Below are positions 42,106 to 55,300 of a stretch of 64,000 bases of DNA, piece by piece; the stretch's first letter is position 1, and the number at the start of each line of letters is the position of its first letter. Origin of the DNA: Hormiphora californensis (Eukaryota; Ctenophora; Tentaculata; Cydippida; Pleurobrachiidae); NCBI GenBank assembly GCA_020137815.1, contig CM035357.1, positions 310,001 through 374,000 of the forward strand. Reading direction: 5' to 3'. The notes beneath the pieces are model-generated. The model had not been told where the DNA came from, ran no database searches, and was given only the letters and a program-made list of their open reading frames with translations. The position numbers and the translations under genes are program-made.

Positions 42106-45100
42106 ATGGATAAAGCCTTTCAAAAGGACGAAAGGAGGATAGATCTGGGATGTATCAGGAATGTCGACTCCTCCATCTCACACATCCTAGATAAGAGTGA
42201 CAACGTGGCTTTTTACCGCTTTGAAAATAACTCATGGGTAGGGAATACTAATATTAGCATGAAACTGTAGACAATGTTTCACAATATCTTCAATATTAAG
42301 AACTTTGTTAAATGAAGCTGTCAGCTGTGACAATGAGATTGTTAAATTATTCTGCTCACCACACACTACTTCCTCAGCACAAGCAAGACATAGAGGGGTC
42401 CCTGTTTGTATTTGCCCGTTCAGTTAGCCCCTTCTACGGGGTCATCATTTTAAATCGACGCAGTCTTTCTGACAATGTCATTGAGGTAAGATACCTGGAC
42501 TTCCCTGGTTATACCCTTTTTTTAATTCTGAATTCTACCCCTGATATCTCCTGCTATCTCCTTACATTTTCCGGCTCTGGTCTCTATCAGCGAGTCCCGT
42601 TTATCAGTATACTAATCTCTTCCCCCTAACCCTCCCCCTCCTAACCCTCTCTCCTCTACCCCTAGTTGCTAACCCTCTCTCCTCCCCCTCCCAACCCTCT
42701 CTCCCCCACCTAGTTGCTAACCCCTCCCTAGATCCCTCCTAACCCTCTCTCCTCCTAACCCTCTCCCCTCCCCCCTAGTTGCTAACCCTCCCTAGGTCCC
42801 TCCTAACCCTCTCCCCTCCCCCCTAGTTGCTAGCCCCTTCCTAGGTCCCTCCTAACCCTCTCCCCTCCCACTCCTAACCCTATCTTCTCCCCTCCTAACT
42901 CTCTCTTCTCCCCTCCTAACCCTCTCTCCTCCCCCTAGGTCCCTCCTAACCCTCTCCCCTCCCCCTCCTAACCCTCTCTTCTCTCCCCCTAGTTGCTAGC
43001 CCCTTCCTAGGTCCCTCCTAACCCTCTCTTCTCCCCTCCTAACCATCTCTCCTCCCCCTAGTTGCTAACGGATGGGTTGGAGTTTCAGCGAAGTGGTCTC
43101 TACCTGCTATACAAGGCACGGCAACAGACATCTCATGATGCAGGCATTAGAAGTATTTGGTTTGAAAATGAGGGGGCTTGTGTACGGATCTCAAATCTAC
43201 TTAACAGGTTATTACCAATTTTTGGCAAGATCTGAATGATGGAATACATTCAGAGCTTGGCAGTTAACTGTGACAGAGAAGATAATTGACTGGCCTTGTT
43301 TAACAGTGTACACTGCACTATTGTTTGATAAACAGTGTACTACACAATGTGTAAATGTCTACAAATTTACTACGCACGTGAAATACTAGATCCCTCCATT
43401 ATCCCTCAGTATCTCTCTGAGATTGTAATTAATTTGTACGTCACGCACATCCCCCCTCACACACACCCCTCTCTCCGTAGGTTAATGAGAATGAAGAAAG
43501 GAGATGAGGATAACACCACCCCAACTGGAACACCCAATAAAACACCCTCCCAGAGAGTCTCCAACAATAAATCCCCAACCCCAGCAGCTAAACAACCCAA
43601 ACAGCCTGCTAGATCACCGAATAACAAGAAGTGTGACAGAGCAGAGGAAGGTGGGTTGAGAGTTGGTGGCGCGCGGTGATCCCCACGCAACTTCGTTTAG
43701 GAATTGTCAGCAGTGCAATGCGGCGCGCACTTACACACACAACATCCCCGGATTTTACATCTGGAAGGATTTCAAGTTTTTACGGCTATTTTCGTCAATA
43801 TATTGATGAGGAATATGACATGTAACAAGTTGTATCTTTTCAGCTGTGAAGCCTGCACCAATGGTGAAGAAAGGAGGGAGTTTTCTCGATATGTTTTCAA
43901 CAGCGCACCAAAGATATTCCGACTGTACTACCACTCCTGTGAGTGTTTTTTCAGTGTAACTATTCATAAAATCCAATATTTTTATTGGATATCGATGGTC
44001 TAACTTGCTCTATTCTACTCAGGTATCAAATGTTCAGCAACCACAACACTCCAAACCTATCAAGATAATGAAGAGGAATGAAGAGATGGAGGAAGCTAGT
44101 ATCATCCCAGAACCACGACCCAAATCTGATGATTTATCATGTGGTAGCAGCCGGGGTGTTCCTATTACATTCCAAGATTTAGTTAACAGTGTCCAGCCTA
44201 ACTCTGAAGAGTAAGCTATTATTTGATAACTCAATTTCTATCCCCATTAAAACTATATTTCCTTTTCCATTTCTTTTGATATTTCCTGTCTTTGAGAGAG
44301 AGAGAGAGAGATAAACTAATAAGGTCCTTATTACTAGTTAGTACATTATTATCCTTATTAAGGATAATAATGTACTAACTAGTAGAGATAAGGTAGAGAT
44401 AAACTAATCATATTACTCCTAGGAAAGTAAGACCGGCCAGTTGTTGTAGTTTAGAAGGGACGTCCGTATCATCAGCCAGTGTTGAGGAAATACCTGTAAG
44501 TTGCTCAGATGTCCCCCTCCTCCTTTTATTTCGTGTTTCTGAATTCTGTCATTCTTCGGTGGTAATGATGCTATTACTGCTTGTCAGAGGCCCTATTTTT
44601 AATCCATCTCTAAATCCACCTCTTTAACCCCCCCCCCCTTCTCAGATCTCAATAAACGGTGAAAGTAACTCCCCCGGTAGCAGTATTCCCTCTAATCACC
44701 GTGTTAATGGTATCACCACAATACAACCTACCTCTATACATCAACCTCCAGTAGTACCTACCTCCCTGTTCCCCAACAAGCGACCCAGCTCCCTTTCTGA
44801 GACGAAACTACTCCTGTCCCCCATGGACTTCCTCAAGACAAGAAATCAGGATGTTAATAAGGTTGGGGATGGAGCTGCAAAGCGGCAGTTGTTCACAAAC
44901 GGTAATTTGTTAAATCCTGACACCCTTCTCTCCTTCCCGACACAAATCTTTACTTCTACCGACTCTTCTACCAATTGATATGTTCCCTAGGACCTAGCTC
45001 CCTTCCGTCTTTTCAGGAACTTATAATATTCTTCTCTTTAACCCACTTCCATATCCCCAGCACCCTCTAACCCCTTTCCTTCCATATCCCCAGCACCCTC

Positions 45101-45308
45101 TAACCCCTTTCCTTCCATTTCCCCAAGCACCCTCTCTAACCTCTCCCTAACCTCCATTCCCACCTCAGGTACTCCAGCACCGTCGTCCCAGGACCTCTTC
45201 CACTTCAAGGAGGTACTGATTGCAGCTCTCGAGGAGGACGATCAGCTGGTAAGGAGGCTCTACGGACTATACCAAAAACGAACAACAACAGGCACACCCG
45301 CTAGATAA
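42106..45308 (+). CDS. DCP1: mRNA-decapping enzyme subunit DCP1
   Basis: Nine exons: 42106-42237, 42378-42485, 43062-43207, 43481-43650, 43844-43938, 44023-44210, 44423-44495, 44646-44901, 45169-45308. The product is 435 aa with consistent phases. Residues 1-130 form the EVH1-like domain: FENNSWHKQDIEGSLFVFARSVSPFYGVIILNR, then LEFQRSGLYLLYKARQQ and IRSIWFENEGACVRI, which are family hallmarks. A long Pro/Ser-rich linker contains a short conserved-looking GGSFLDMFSTA. The C-terminus (DLFHFKEVLIAALEEDDQLVRRLYGLYQK) matches the DCP1 trimerisation helices. It activates DCP2 for 5' cap removal in cytoplasmic P-bodies. Intron 2 is filled with acceptor-derived repeats. Confidence 0.93.
42600..43061 (+). 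repeat. Minisatellite built from the exon 3 acceptor of DCP1
   Basis: CT-rich repeats (cctaaccctctcctcc) interspersed with ccccctagttgctaac, a copy of the real exon 3 acceptor and first eight exon bases. Decoy copies occur near 42664, 42713, 42775, 42825 and 42988 before the used one at 43061. Confidence 0.9.
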
Positions 45309-46665
45309 TGACGCAGTTTTAACACGTTCTCATTTTAGAGGAACACTAAATTGCACAAGGACATTGAACCGGGGATCATATACATTGTGATACGTCATAA
45401 TGATGATGATGTTACATCTCATAACAAACAGTGTCACAATATATTTGCAACATGTCGTATACCCAATGTATCGGGTGGTGATTTTGAGATCCATGATGTT
45501 TTAAACAATATTATATTGGGTGGTAAGTGTGTTGTTATAACTAGCTGCTACATGTGTTCTCTGTTTACTACGTGGCTAATGTTCCAACATGATGTGCCTT
45601 GTTGAGTAAGGAATGAGACAAAGTGGATTATAATTGAATATGTTTTGGATTGAGCCAAGAGGTTTGCTATGTTCGAATCCTCCGAGGAGAGAGGGTCGAA
45701 CAAGGCTATATGTCCCGTTCAAAAAGTGTCCATATATACCAGGTGGTGCCATGATACGTGATACACCACCTGATATGGATGCTTTTTTAAATTTTTACGG
45801 GAGAGAGAAAGAGAGAGAGAGAGTGTGTGAGTGAGAGAAAGAGAGAGAGAGGGAGAGAGAGAGAGAGTGAGTGAGAGAAAGAGAGGGAGTGAGAGAGAGA
45901 AAGAGAGACGGAGAGAGATAGAGAGAGAGTTTTTGTGTTAGTTCGTCCTAAATGTGTGTTGCTCTCGTTTTTAGCTTCTCTGGTTTTTCTGCTCTTTCAT
46001 GAAACTATTAATTGAAAGAAAAGAAAAGCCTTTGATTCTCTTATTTTTTGCTAATTTTCGGGACCTCCCAATCTATATGATTCTCACAGCATCTAAAAAC
46101 ATAGTATAATCTATGTTTCACCTAGTTAGTTTTTGGTGTTTTTTGAGTTCCTATTACATCTTCTATCGAGGTTATCATTCTTTCACAACGTATCACTCTA
46201 AAAATGTTTTATCTAAAAAGTAGCTAAATCTTCATTGAAAACCAGATCTTGCATGAGCGGTAATTTTTGTTGGGAAAGTATTTTTGTTTTGAGTTTTCGA
46301 TCACAAGAATATATAATTTGCTGAACAGTTTTCAGAGGGGTGTATGCTGTTACTTTTTACTGTGAATAGAATTGTGAGGAGAGGAGAGGAGAAAGAGAGA
46401 TCGAGAGAGGGATCTAAAATACGAGTTCTGATTGAAAAAAGAGAGAAAATGATTTGAGAAATTAGACGTTTCAAAAGTTACTGAAATGTATTGTCAGGTA
46501 CTACTACTACTCTCTGAAAGAGGGAAGTAGTGCCTGACAAATTAGGAACTCTAATCCATTATCAGGTCCTCATTATTGTAGACCCTGGTTCATGATCATT
46601 TTATATCTGACTAATCGTCTATTATACGTCATGTTCGTCAGGTTCTTCAATATTGGGGACTTATA
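45309..46665. other. Intergenic region after DCP1
   Basis: No convincing gene. It holds one GGTCGAACAAGGC-family repeat (45662-45704), a (GA)n tract at about 45797-45930 and AT-rich sequence. Confidence 0.5.
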
Positions 46666-46810
46666 CAGGGTGTCCCACTGTCTTTGTACCCCCTGTCTGA
46701 CGATGCAGACCCCGTCTTGATCATCATGACCAAAGCGAAACTATCGCGACATGTGCTCAGATCAGGTTGGTGCCGTCAGACAGGTTCAAAGACAGCAGTG
46801 GGTCACCCCA
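46666..46810. mobile_element. Mariner-like MITE
   Basis: Left CAGGGTGTCCCACTGTCTTT after a TA, with an inverse right end gacagcagtgggtcaccc. The arms stay complementary through cctgtctgacg. CAGGGTGTCCCA is a common mariner-type terminus. Confidence 0.65.
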
Positions 46811-47139
46811 ATAACTAACCTACTGCACTACATGAACCACCAGTGCAGTTCATATGATATTGTCAACATTGCGGCGGTGACACGTAAAAATGATGGCATA
46901 GCCATGAACGATTGGTATTATAATCAGAGATTTGGTTCCTTGGTACCTTGTACTTATAGTTCTAGTTACTAATAAGGTACCAATCGATTATTAACATTTG
47001 TGACTGAGTATGTTACCATGGTAACCTCTTAGTTACCATGGTAACTTGTTACCAGAGTAACTAGTTGCCAAAGAGCTGTTACATAAGAACCAAGGTAACA
47101 GCTGACAGTCCTAACATTTCTCTCTCGCACAACAACTAG

Positions 47140-47860
47140 CAACTTCATGAAATAATGATTGCTTCATTCACTGCCTGTTGGTCCAGCTTTAACTAGCTCC
47201 TTTAGAAGAATGGGTCCAGTTGAATCCAGGTAGATGGTAACCATGGTAACCAGGCAGATGGTTGCCATGGTGACCGTGATGACGTCATGTGGTGAGAGAG
47301 AGATGAGATAGGATCCACATTAATTAAATGTGTTTGAATTTCTTTATCGTGTGTGATCTGTATACAACTTTCTAACATCATTCAATTGTTATACCCACAC
47401 ACCAACATAGCGTGTTTTACTTTTTTGAAATTCCCACCTGTGCCATGGTAACCCCCTCCACTGTATGGTGTCATGGTGACCTAGCTCACACCCCCCGCCT
47501 CCCCAAGGGTTTTTTTGACTAATAATGAAGGTCCTTCATGAAATAATGCTTCATGTTTCATCCACTGCCGGTTATTGGCATGGTCTAGCTTGAACTAGCT
47601 CCTTCAGAAGAATGGGCATGGTGAAAGCTGAATCCAGGCAGCCATGGTAACCATGGTAACCACGTGTGGTAACCATGATGACGTCATGTGGTGAGAGAGA
47701 GATGAAATAGGATCCACATTAATTAAATGTGTTTGAAATTCTTTATCGTGTGTGATCTGTATGCAACTTTCTAACATCTTTCAATTGTTATACCCACACA
47801 CCAAGATAACGTGTTTTACTTTTGTGAAATTCCCTCCTGTGGCTAGTCCATCCCTCGGCC
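47140..47860. repeat. ~380-bp tandem duplication
   Basis: Two diverged copies, about 47140-47470 and 47530-47860. They share aagaatggg, tgatgacgtcatgtggtgagag (a perfect TGACGTCA site), ggatccacattaattaaatg and the following ~100 bp. No coding potential is apparent in either copy. Confidence 0.85.
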
Positions 47861-48602
47861 CCCTCAACCGCGGGGTTGCCATGGCGACCTCAACCACCCC
47901 ACCCAACCCAAATGTCCCCAAGGAGTTTTTGACTAATATATCTGAGCTGGCCCCTTAACCTCCTAAAGGCTCGAAATATATTTAGCACATCCTCCCCACC
48001 TGTTGATTTCCCCACCCCTAAATTTATATTCTAATTTACCGGCAATTCCAATGATTCCCTCTAGTGACCATGTGCATGATTTCAAGATTTGTCGAGGCAT
48101 GAGTTTGTAATTGCAACAGCTGCTGGCTGCAGCCGCCCGCCAACTAAATTGTGAAAGGTATGAACCCGGTATGATAGATCTCTCACCCCATTGCCACTAT
48201 CTCACTCCCTAGGACATCACCTCTGCTAATCGCCATCTAAATTCTAAAAGTTCTCCAACCAACGAATAATTATCTTCGCTTCAGCCATCTACATTCTACA
48301 TGTGTATTTACTCTTTACTGCATATTTGCATATATAGGTAGCACACTTATCCATGCGGTGAACACACCAGTGTGTACTAGTAGTAGTACTACTACACACC
48401 GTGTACTGTGTAGACTGTAGACTGTTAAAGTATTAGTAGTGGTGCATCACATGTAGACAGCAATGTATATAGTAGTAGAGTCGATAACTACATCGACCCC
48501 TCCCAATTGTTCCAGTTTTTATATATATAGTAGTTGTGAAGGTTCGTCTACGTCTTCTCGGTTCCTATCTCCACTGTCCAATACCCTCTGTCTAGTAGTA
48601 GC

Positions 48603-48663
48603 CTGTCTGGCGCCGCGACCCATCTGAGCGCACTGTCAAATGGGGTATGGAGCCGCCATACAG
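48603..48663. mobile_element. Family C mini-MITE, 61 bp, 8-bp TSD
   Basis: CTGTCTGGCGCCGCGACCC at the left and gccgccatacag at the right. Flanked by GTAGTAGC at 48595-48602 and 48664-48671. No gene is seen from 47861 to 50014 around it; a (GT)n tract lies at 49025-49046. Confidence 0.85.
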
Positions 48664-50014
48664 GTAGTAGCATACCTAAATGTTGCTTGGCGCATAAAAT
48701 ATGTGTTTTTATCAGGTCATGTGCAGCTGTGTCGTGAAACCTGAGTGTCCCTTATCTGACACTGTCTTATCTGACACACCCTTGCTGGGTGTGTTTGTTA
48801 ACAACTCAACAGGGTTGTGTGGTGTGTCGTAAGCTATAATCGCCGGCTACCCGCTGGTGCTTGTTGGTCAGAAATAGGATTTGTTTTCAGAATATGTGCA
48901 TCCGAGAGATTGCTGTGTCAATGCCACCCGTCCTATCATCTGAATCTCGTGCTCACCAACTCTCAGATTGATTGTTACTACAGACTGTATATAATACATT
49001 GTGTCCATTGTTATTTTGTACATGGTGTGTGTGTGTGTGTGTGTGTACACTAAAGAAAAGTACAAAAGCCAGCATAGCATGTAGTAGTACTGTGTAGTAG
49101 TAGGCTTCTATTGAATGCTAACTGAAACTAATTTTGCGAATTGCCTTGCTTTCGCTATGTGGTAGAGTAGCACAGCAACCCGTTCTCTGGTATTTTCAAA
49201 TATACCAGCCCCCCACCACCTGATCATCATTATCTCCCTAGTCTCTACTACTAGGTAGGTAGTAGGTAGTCTCTACGTTATAGTCTCTATATAGAGACTC
49301 TCTACTATAGTAAAATCTGATCCTGGCATCTTTCCAAACACATGTTGCCACTTGCTAGGCAGTAGAATAGTGTGCTGCCCCCTCCATCTTGTGTTTCATG
49401 TTTCAAGGGAGGGGCTCTTCAACGAAACTTGGTTATAAGTTAGAAACGTCATAATTCAGGATGTCAGATTTGTATCGTATGCACTATGCTGTTTAATAAA
49501 CGGTTTGTATAAATTTTATCGAATTAAAAGCTCTAGCAGGGTATAAAACTTGTTAAGCTGAAACTAAATACGTAACTTTTAAAACTCTAAAGTTATGTAA
49601 TCCCTTCCCCTTTTAACCTCGTAATTATAGTATAGAAGTTCTATATTACGATGATTCTATAATAGAAACCTTCAATCTTGTTACAATCGATTCCATACAA
49701 ATTATGTGCTGTCACATCTGACGTCTTGACAAGAGTAAAATTAGAATCCTAAATAATGCACATGAGGGTATTATTACCTCACCCCCTGATCCTGATAATG
49801 ATGTAATGGTGAAAATCTATAGGGAGAATAGTACCCCAAAACTGAATCTTAATTATGATCAATGATGTAATGCAGTGAATTGTTATAGAATTCTCTCTCG
49901 CTCTATCTGTATCCGTACTAATCTAATATACCTCTTTCAAACTCTATGACTATATCTCGTTTTCATTTAACCAACAAGTCATCCCCCCGCCCATTTGACA
50001 GGACAAAATTGAAA

Positions 50015-52328
50015 ATGGCAGATAAACACTCGAGATATGTTCGACAGCCTTCCTCTTGTTCAACCCCCTCTCCTTCTTCAAATCAGGTCAGTCTACACAA
50101 TCATTTGGAAATACTCACAAGGAAATCTAGTAGCAGGCTCCTATTTACCCCCCCCCCCCTGGCCCCCTAACATAGCTCGTAGACTTAAGTCCATGTATTC
50201 ACGTCACATACACTGTTTGGATCAGAGAGTGATCGTGACCGTGTTTCACTTTATATCCTCCCACGGTGCACCAGTTAGTTCAACACTATATATCTTCCTC
50301 ACTTAGCAGTAGTAGTTTTTGCACTTTTAACCATTTAGTTGTAAGTTACAACTTGTACCTCTGCAAAACTAGCAGACAACCTGTCAGGCTAGTGCTCTGA
50401 CAGCAGACAACTGCACTTAACTAGTCACGACATTCTCCTAGTAGAGCACGGATCGCGACGTGAAGCAGTCGTCTCCTTATACAGAACGCAACCTAGAGAA
50501 TGTTGAATGTCGTGACCTGCCTTCTACTGGAGCACCTCCAGAATTGGCATTCCTGACATTCTTTCTCAACCTCAGACAACCATCTAACTATTCTGGGGGG
50601 AAGGGTTGTAACTCCTGGCATCTTTCTCAGAATATCAGCCCCATTTAGCTGCAGTAGAAGATGTTAAATTATTCTGGCATTACTAGAGGTCGGCTACCAG
50701 AATAGTTAGAGAGGTGTGTCGCGACCCTCCTTCCCGGGAGGTCCTCCTCTCATTATAAGTGAGGGACGAGGGATTGCCCATTGGTCAGAGCATTGGCCTG
50801 ACAGCGTCTCCTAGATAATGTCTCCTAGAGATCAATGTCGTGACTTGTCAATTCTTCTGGAGAACCTCCTGACATTCCTGCCTGGTTAATATAATACAAC
50901 CATCTAACTGGGGGGACTGGGGGGGGGGGACTGGGGCCCATGGGGGGACTGGGGACCTCAGCTGACATTCTGTCTGGTTAATAATACAACCATCTAACTG
51001 GGGGGACTGGGGGGGGGGGGACTGGGGCCCATGGGGGGACTGGGGCCCATGGGGGGACTGGGGACCTCAGCTGACATTCTGTCTGGTTAATAATACAACC
51101 ATCTAACTGGGGGGACTGGGGGGGGGGGACTGGGGCCCATGGGGGGGACTGGGGACCTCAGCTGACATTCTGTCTGGTTAATAATACAACCATCTAACTG
51201 GGGGGACTGGGGGGGGGGGACTGGGGCCCATGGGGGGACTGGGGCCCATGGGGGGACTGGGGACCTCAGCTGACATTCTGTCTGGTTAATAATACAACCA
51301 TCTAACTGGGGGGACTGGGGGGGGGGGGGACTGGGGCCCATGGGGGGGACTGGGGACCTCAGCTGACATTCTGTCTGGTTAATAATACAACCATCTAACT
51401 GGGGGACTGGGGGTTTCTTCTGGCATCTTTCTCAGAATCTCCAGTTTCCTCAGTTCATCTCCAGTTTCCTTCCTGGGAGGTCCTCTTCCTCTCAAATTCA
51501 TTAGCTTGGCATGGTGATTAGTGGTGGAGCATTCAATGCCCACTAGCTACTATATAGATCGTGTAGTTCCATTCAACCATACAACTGAAAGAGACATCCT
51601 TACACAATCTGAGATCTCTCTTGGACCCGTAATTAATAGGTTGATGATATAATTAATAAACCAATGAAATACCTTTACTCATTAGACCTTAGAAGTGTGA
51701 CTGGAACAGGAACCGACCGAATCAGGAAATACTGGTCCCTGGACCCTGATTGGCTAATAACTAGTCACGTGACCTAAACAACAAGCTCTGATTGGTTGTT
51801 TACTTGTTTCGGTCGGTTCCTGGACTGAAACTAGGAGATCGTGACTACAATGTCAAACCACCATCACTTCCCTACACTTGGATTGTCTGTCAGAGCATTG
51901 GCCCCCCATTGGCCTGAATGAACTTTCAACTATTTAGCTTGACATTTCAATCATTTAGTTTAAACTTTCAACCATTTAGTTTGAAAAACTGGAGGCTGAT
52001 GTGTCTGTCAGACCAATGTCCTGACAGACTAAGATATGAACTTTCAACCATATTTAGTTTGAAAAATTGGGATAAACACTGCACTGTCAGATCAATGTCC
52101 TGACAGACTGAGATATGAACTTTTAACCATTTAGTTTGAAAAACTTGGGGCAGATCTGTATCTGTCAGAGCATTGGGCAGATATCATGGTAACGTGCTGT
52201 CAGGCCAATGCTCTGACAGTAGTCACGCCACTTTCTAGTTTAATAGTTTAACAGTGATTAACTTTCAGATTGAGGATACGTAATTTGACAATTTGTATTA
52301 AATTGTCTCCATCATTCTCTCTATTTCC

Positions 52329-52360
<32 letters not shown>

Positions 52361-55300
52361 TTATCTCTCTTGCTGACTAAAGCACGATACATAATTCTTT
52401 GGATTACTACTTAGGTACTAGATTTAGTAACTAGTTAGTTGCTGTCAGTGGAACACGTCACGAAATTAATTAAATTCTCTCTGCATCTCTATACTAGTGC
52501 AGTTTAATACAAATTCTCTCTGCATCCTCTCTGCATCTCTAGCTAGTGCAGCTCCTGTCTGGTAGCGTCCCTATCTAGTAGCGTCCCTCTCTCTAGTCTC
52601 TCTGACTCTCTCTGACTCTAGTCTCTCCCTCTCTCCCTCTCCCTCTCTCTGTCTCTCTAGTTAAAATTTTTGACATTCCGCCACTCCCAGCTGGGGTTAA
52701 AGGGTTCTTGCTGCAGCACAGCTGCCATAACAGCCCGATCATAAATCTGTCAGAACAGAGCGGTATAGGGAGAGAGAGAGATAGGAAGTCGCGGAATATA
52801 TCTCTCTATCTTGTCCAGACTGAACTGATAAAGAGCACCAACCAAAGTGACAGATAAACTGTTAAGGCTGCATACATAAAGGAAGTTGAGCCCCAAGTTT
52901 AATTTCAACCTTGACCCAGCTCTAATTCTTTACCCAAACAGCTCAATTTACGAACAAGTCAACCCCTGCTGCACTTGTCCAACCCCCCCCCCAATTAAAT
53001 TCAAAGGGTATAGAGATTGCCCATCGGGCTTCTTAAGGCAGCGGATTACGGGGGCCCGAATAGATCGCCCGTGCTTTCTGTGTGGTGAAACGTAATGCGG
53101 AGATGAATGTTTCGGGCGATCTATTGATCGAGCCCCCTAATCCCCCGTCTTCTAATTCCTCCCCAACCTCACCACCATGCAGGTAGAGGTGGATGGTGCA
53201 TATCCTGATATTACAGCTGACAGCTCAGTGATAAAACTCTACACCCAACAATTTCCAATTCCTGACCCTACTGCTGTTGTGTATATTCTCCACGGATTTG
53301 GGGAGCACAGTGACCGTTATGAGGGATTCAGTAGGATTCTTAACGGACAGGGGTTCAGTGTAGCAACACATGATCATATAGGTAGGTGATCAGTGGGGGG
53401 ATCAGTATTATAGGTGGGTAGCTGTACAGAGAATAACATATCTCTTGAGGGAAGCTGTCAGGCCAATGCTCTGACCACAGTTTTCGCGCTTTATCAAATC
53501 AAATCAAATATCTTTTGAGGGAAGAGATTCTCGACCTTATTATAGGTATAAAACGAATGTTTTATAAGTAGCTAACATTATATTTCTTTTATAAATTGAA
53601 ATAGAAATGTAGCCATTATAATATGTCTTCCCTCTAATTCTATATTTAAATACCCCTTTAAAATTTAAATACCCAGTACTCTACTACTTATCATGCCACT
53701 TTGTTTTTGGGGAGCGGTGGATTGAGGAAGGGGAATATGTCACCCAATAGTCAAGTACTGTCTCGGGGGTGGTCGAGTACTGTCTCCTCTAATGTTGAGT
53801 GGTGAGTTCACCCCCTCAATAAGTACTGTCTCCCCGCGCCAATACGGTTGTTGAGTGTTACTCAACAACAATACGTTCGATGAACTCCGTAAAATTTGAC
53901 AACTACCCTGTAGACTGTAGAGTGTAGAGTTCTTTCTAGGTAGTAATGCTGTTAAACTATATTAACAACATTACCAGGCCCCGCCACCGTCTCGTCAAGT
54001 TGTCATTATTCCCTCAATTACCGAGGGAGAGAGTAGTCGAGCCTCTACTCCCTAGTCTCTACTAGAGACAGGTTACTACCAAACCAGAGAGACAGAGAGT
54101 AGACAGAGAGTGTACTACCAAACCAGAGAGATGCAGGACTGATATTCTGAGAATACTTCGATGTCATTTACCTTTGAGAGACAACTATTTAACACTGCGG
54201 TCAGTACTGCGTTCATTGGTAATTGCCCAGACAGTTCGCTACCTATATTCCCAGGCGATGGAGAGAGGGGGGACAACTGGGGGGGGGGGGGCTTGTTAGT
54301 TGTTAATACCTCACCACCTTGGTGACATTGACACCTAGTGCGTGCGAGATCGAGCTCGCATGTGTGTGAGCTCAATCTCATGGTCGCGCACGGTGTCTAT
54401 GTCACCAACTCACCACCTACATAAGTGATAGTTTCTAGTTCCTGCAGGACACGACATGGGTGATGGACTGATGGAGAGAGGGTGTTTCTAATTCTAATTC
54501 TATTCCCCCAGGTCATGGTATGAGTGATGGAGAGAGGGTATTCATTGACAACTTTGAAACCTACATAACAGACAGCCTGGAGTTAATGAGGGAACAGCGG
54601 CAGTCTGATAAACCTTTCATTATCTTTGGACACAGCATGGGTGGATTAATTGCACTTCATTGCATGTTACGCGATCCAGAACTCTTCTCTGCAGGGATAC
54701 TGAGCTCCCCCTGTTTGAAGGTACATAGGGGGGCGGTTTAATTGCACTTCATTGTATGTTGCGGGACCCAGAACTGTTTTCAGCGGGGATACTTAGCTCC
54801 CCCTGTTTGAAGGTACATAGGGGGGGGGGGGTCTAATTGCACTTCATTGCATGTTACGTGATCCAGAACTCTTCTCCGCAGGGATACTCAGCTCCCCCTG
54901 TTTGAAGGTATTTAACCCGCTCCTTTACATTGGGGGGGGAGGGGGAGGGTCGAACAAGGCAAGGTACTTATTAGTTGTTCTAATCCTGATCCTTTCCTTT
55001 CGGGGGGGGGGGGGGGGGTGGAACTAGGTTAAATGATATAAAATCATACAAGGATAATGCACTTTCGATCGAAAGTGCATAGCTATAGCCATTATATTTT
55101 GTTAGGGCAAATTAGTGTCAATCATGTCTTATAGCTCATAGCGAGTACTCTTCCTCCCCTTGTTGAGTCTCACCCCTCTCACTCAACTCCCCTTGTTGAG
55201 TCTCACCCCTCTCACTCAACTCCCCTTAAAATCTAGAACAGTTCTTCCTAGATCAACCGCGGAAGTGGTAGGATGTCAATGCATCAGCCGGGCAATATAT

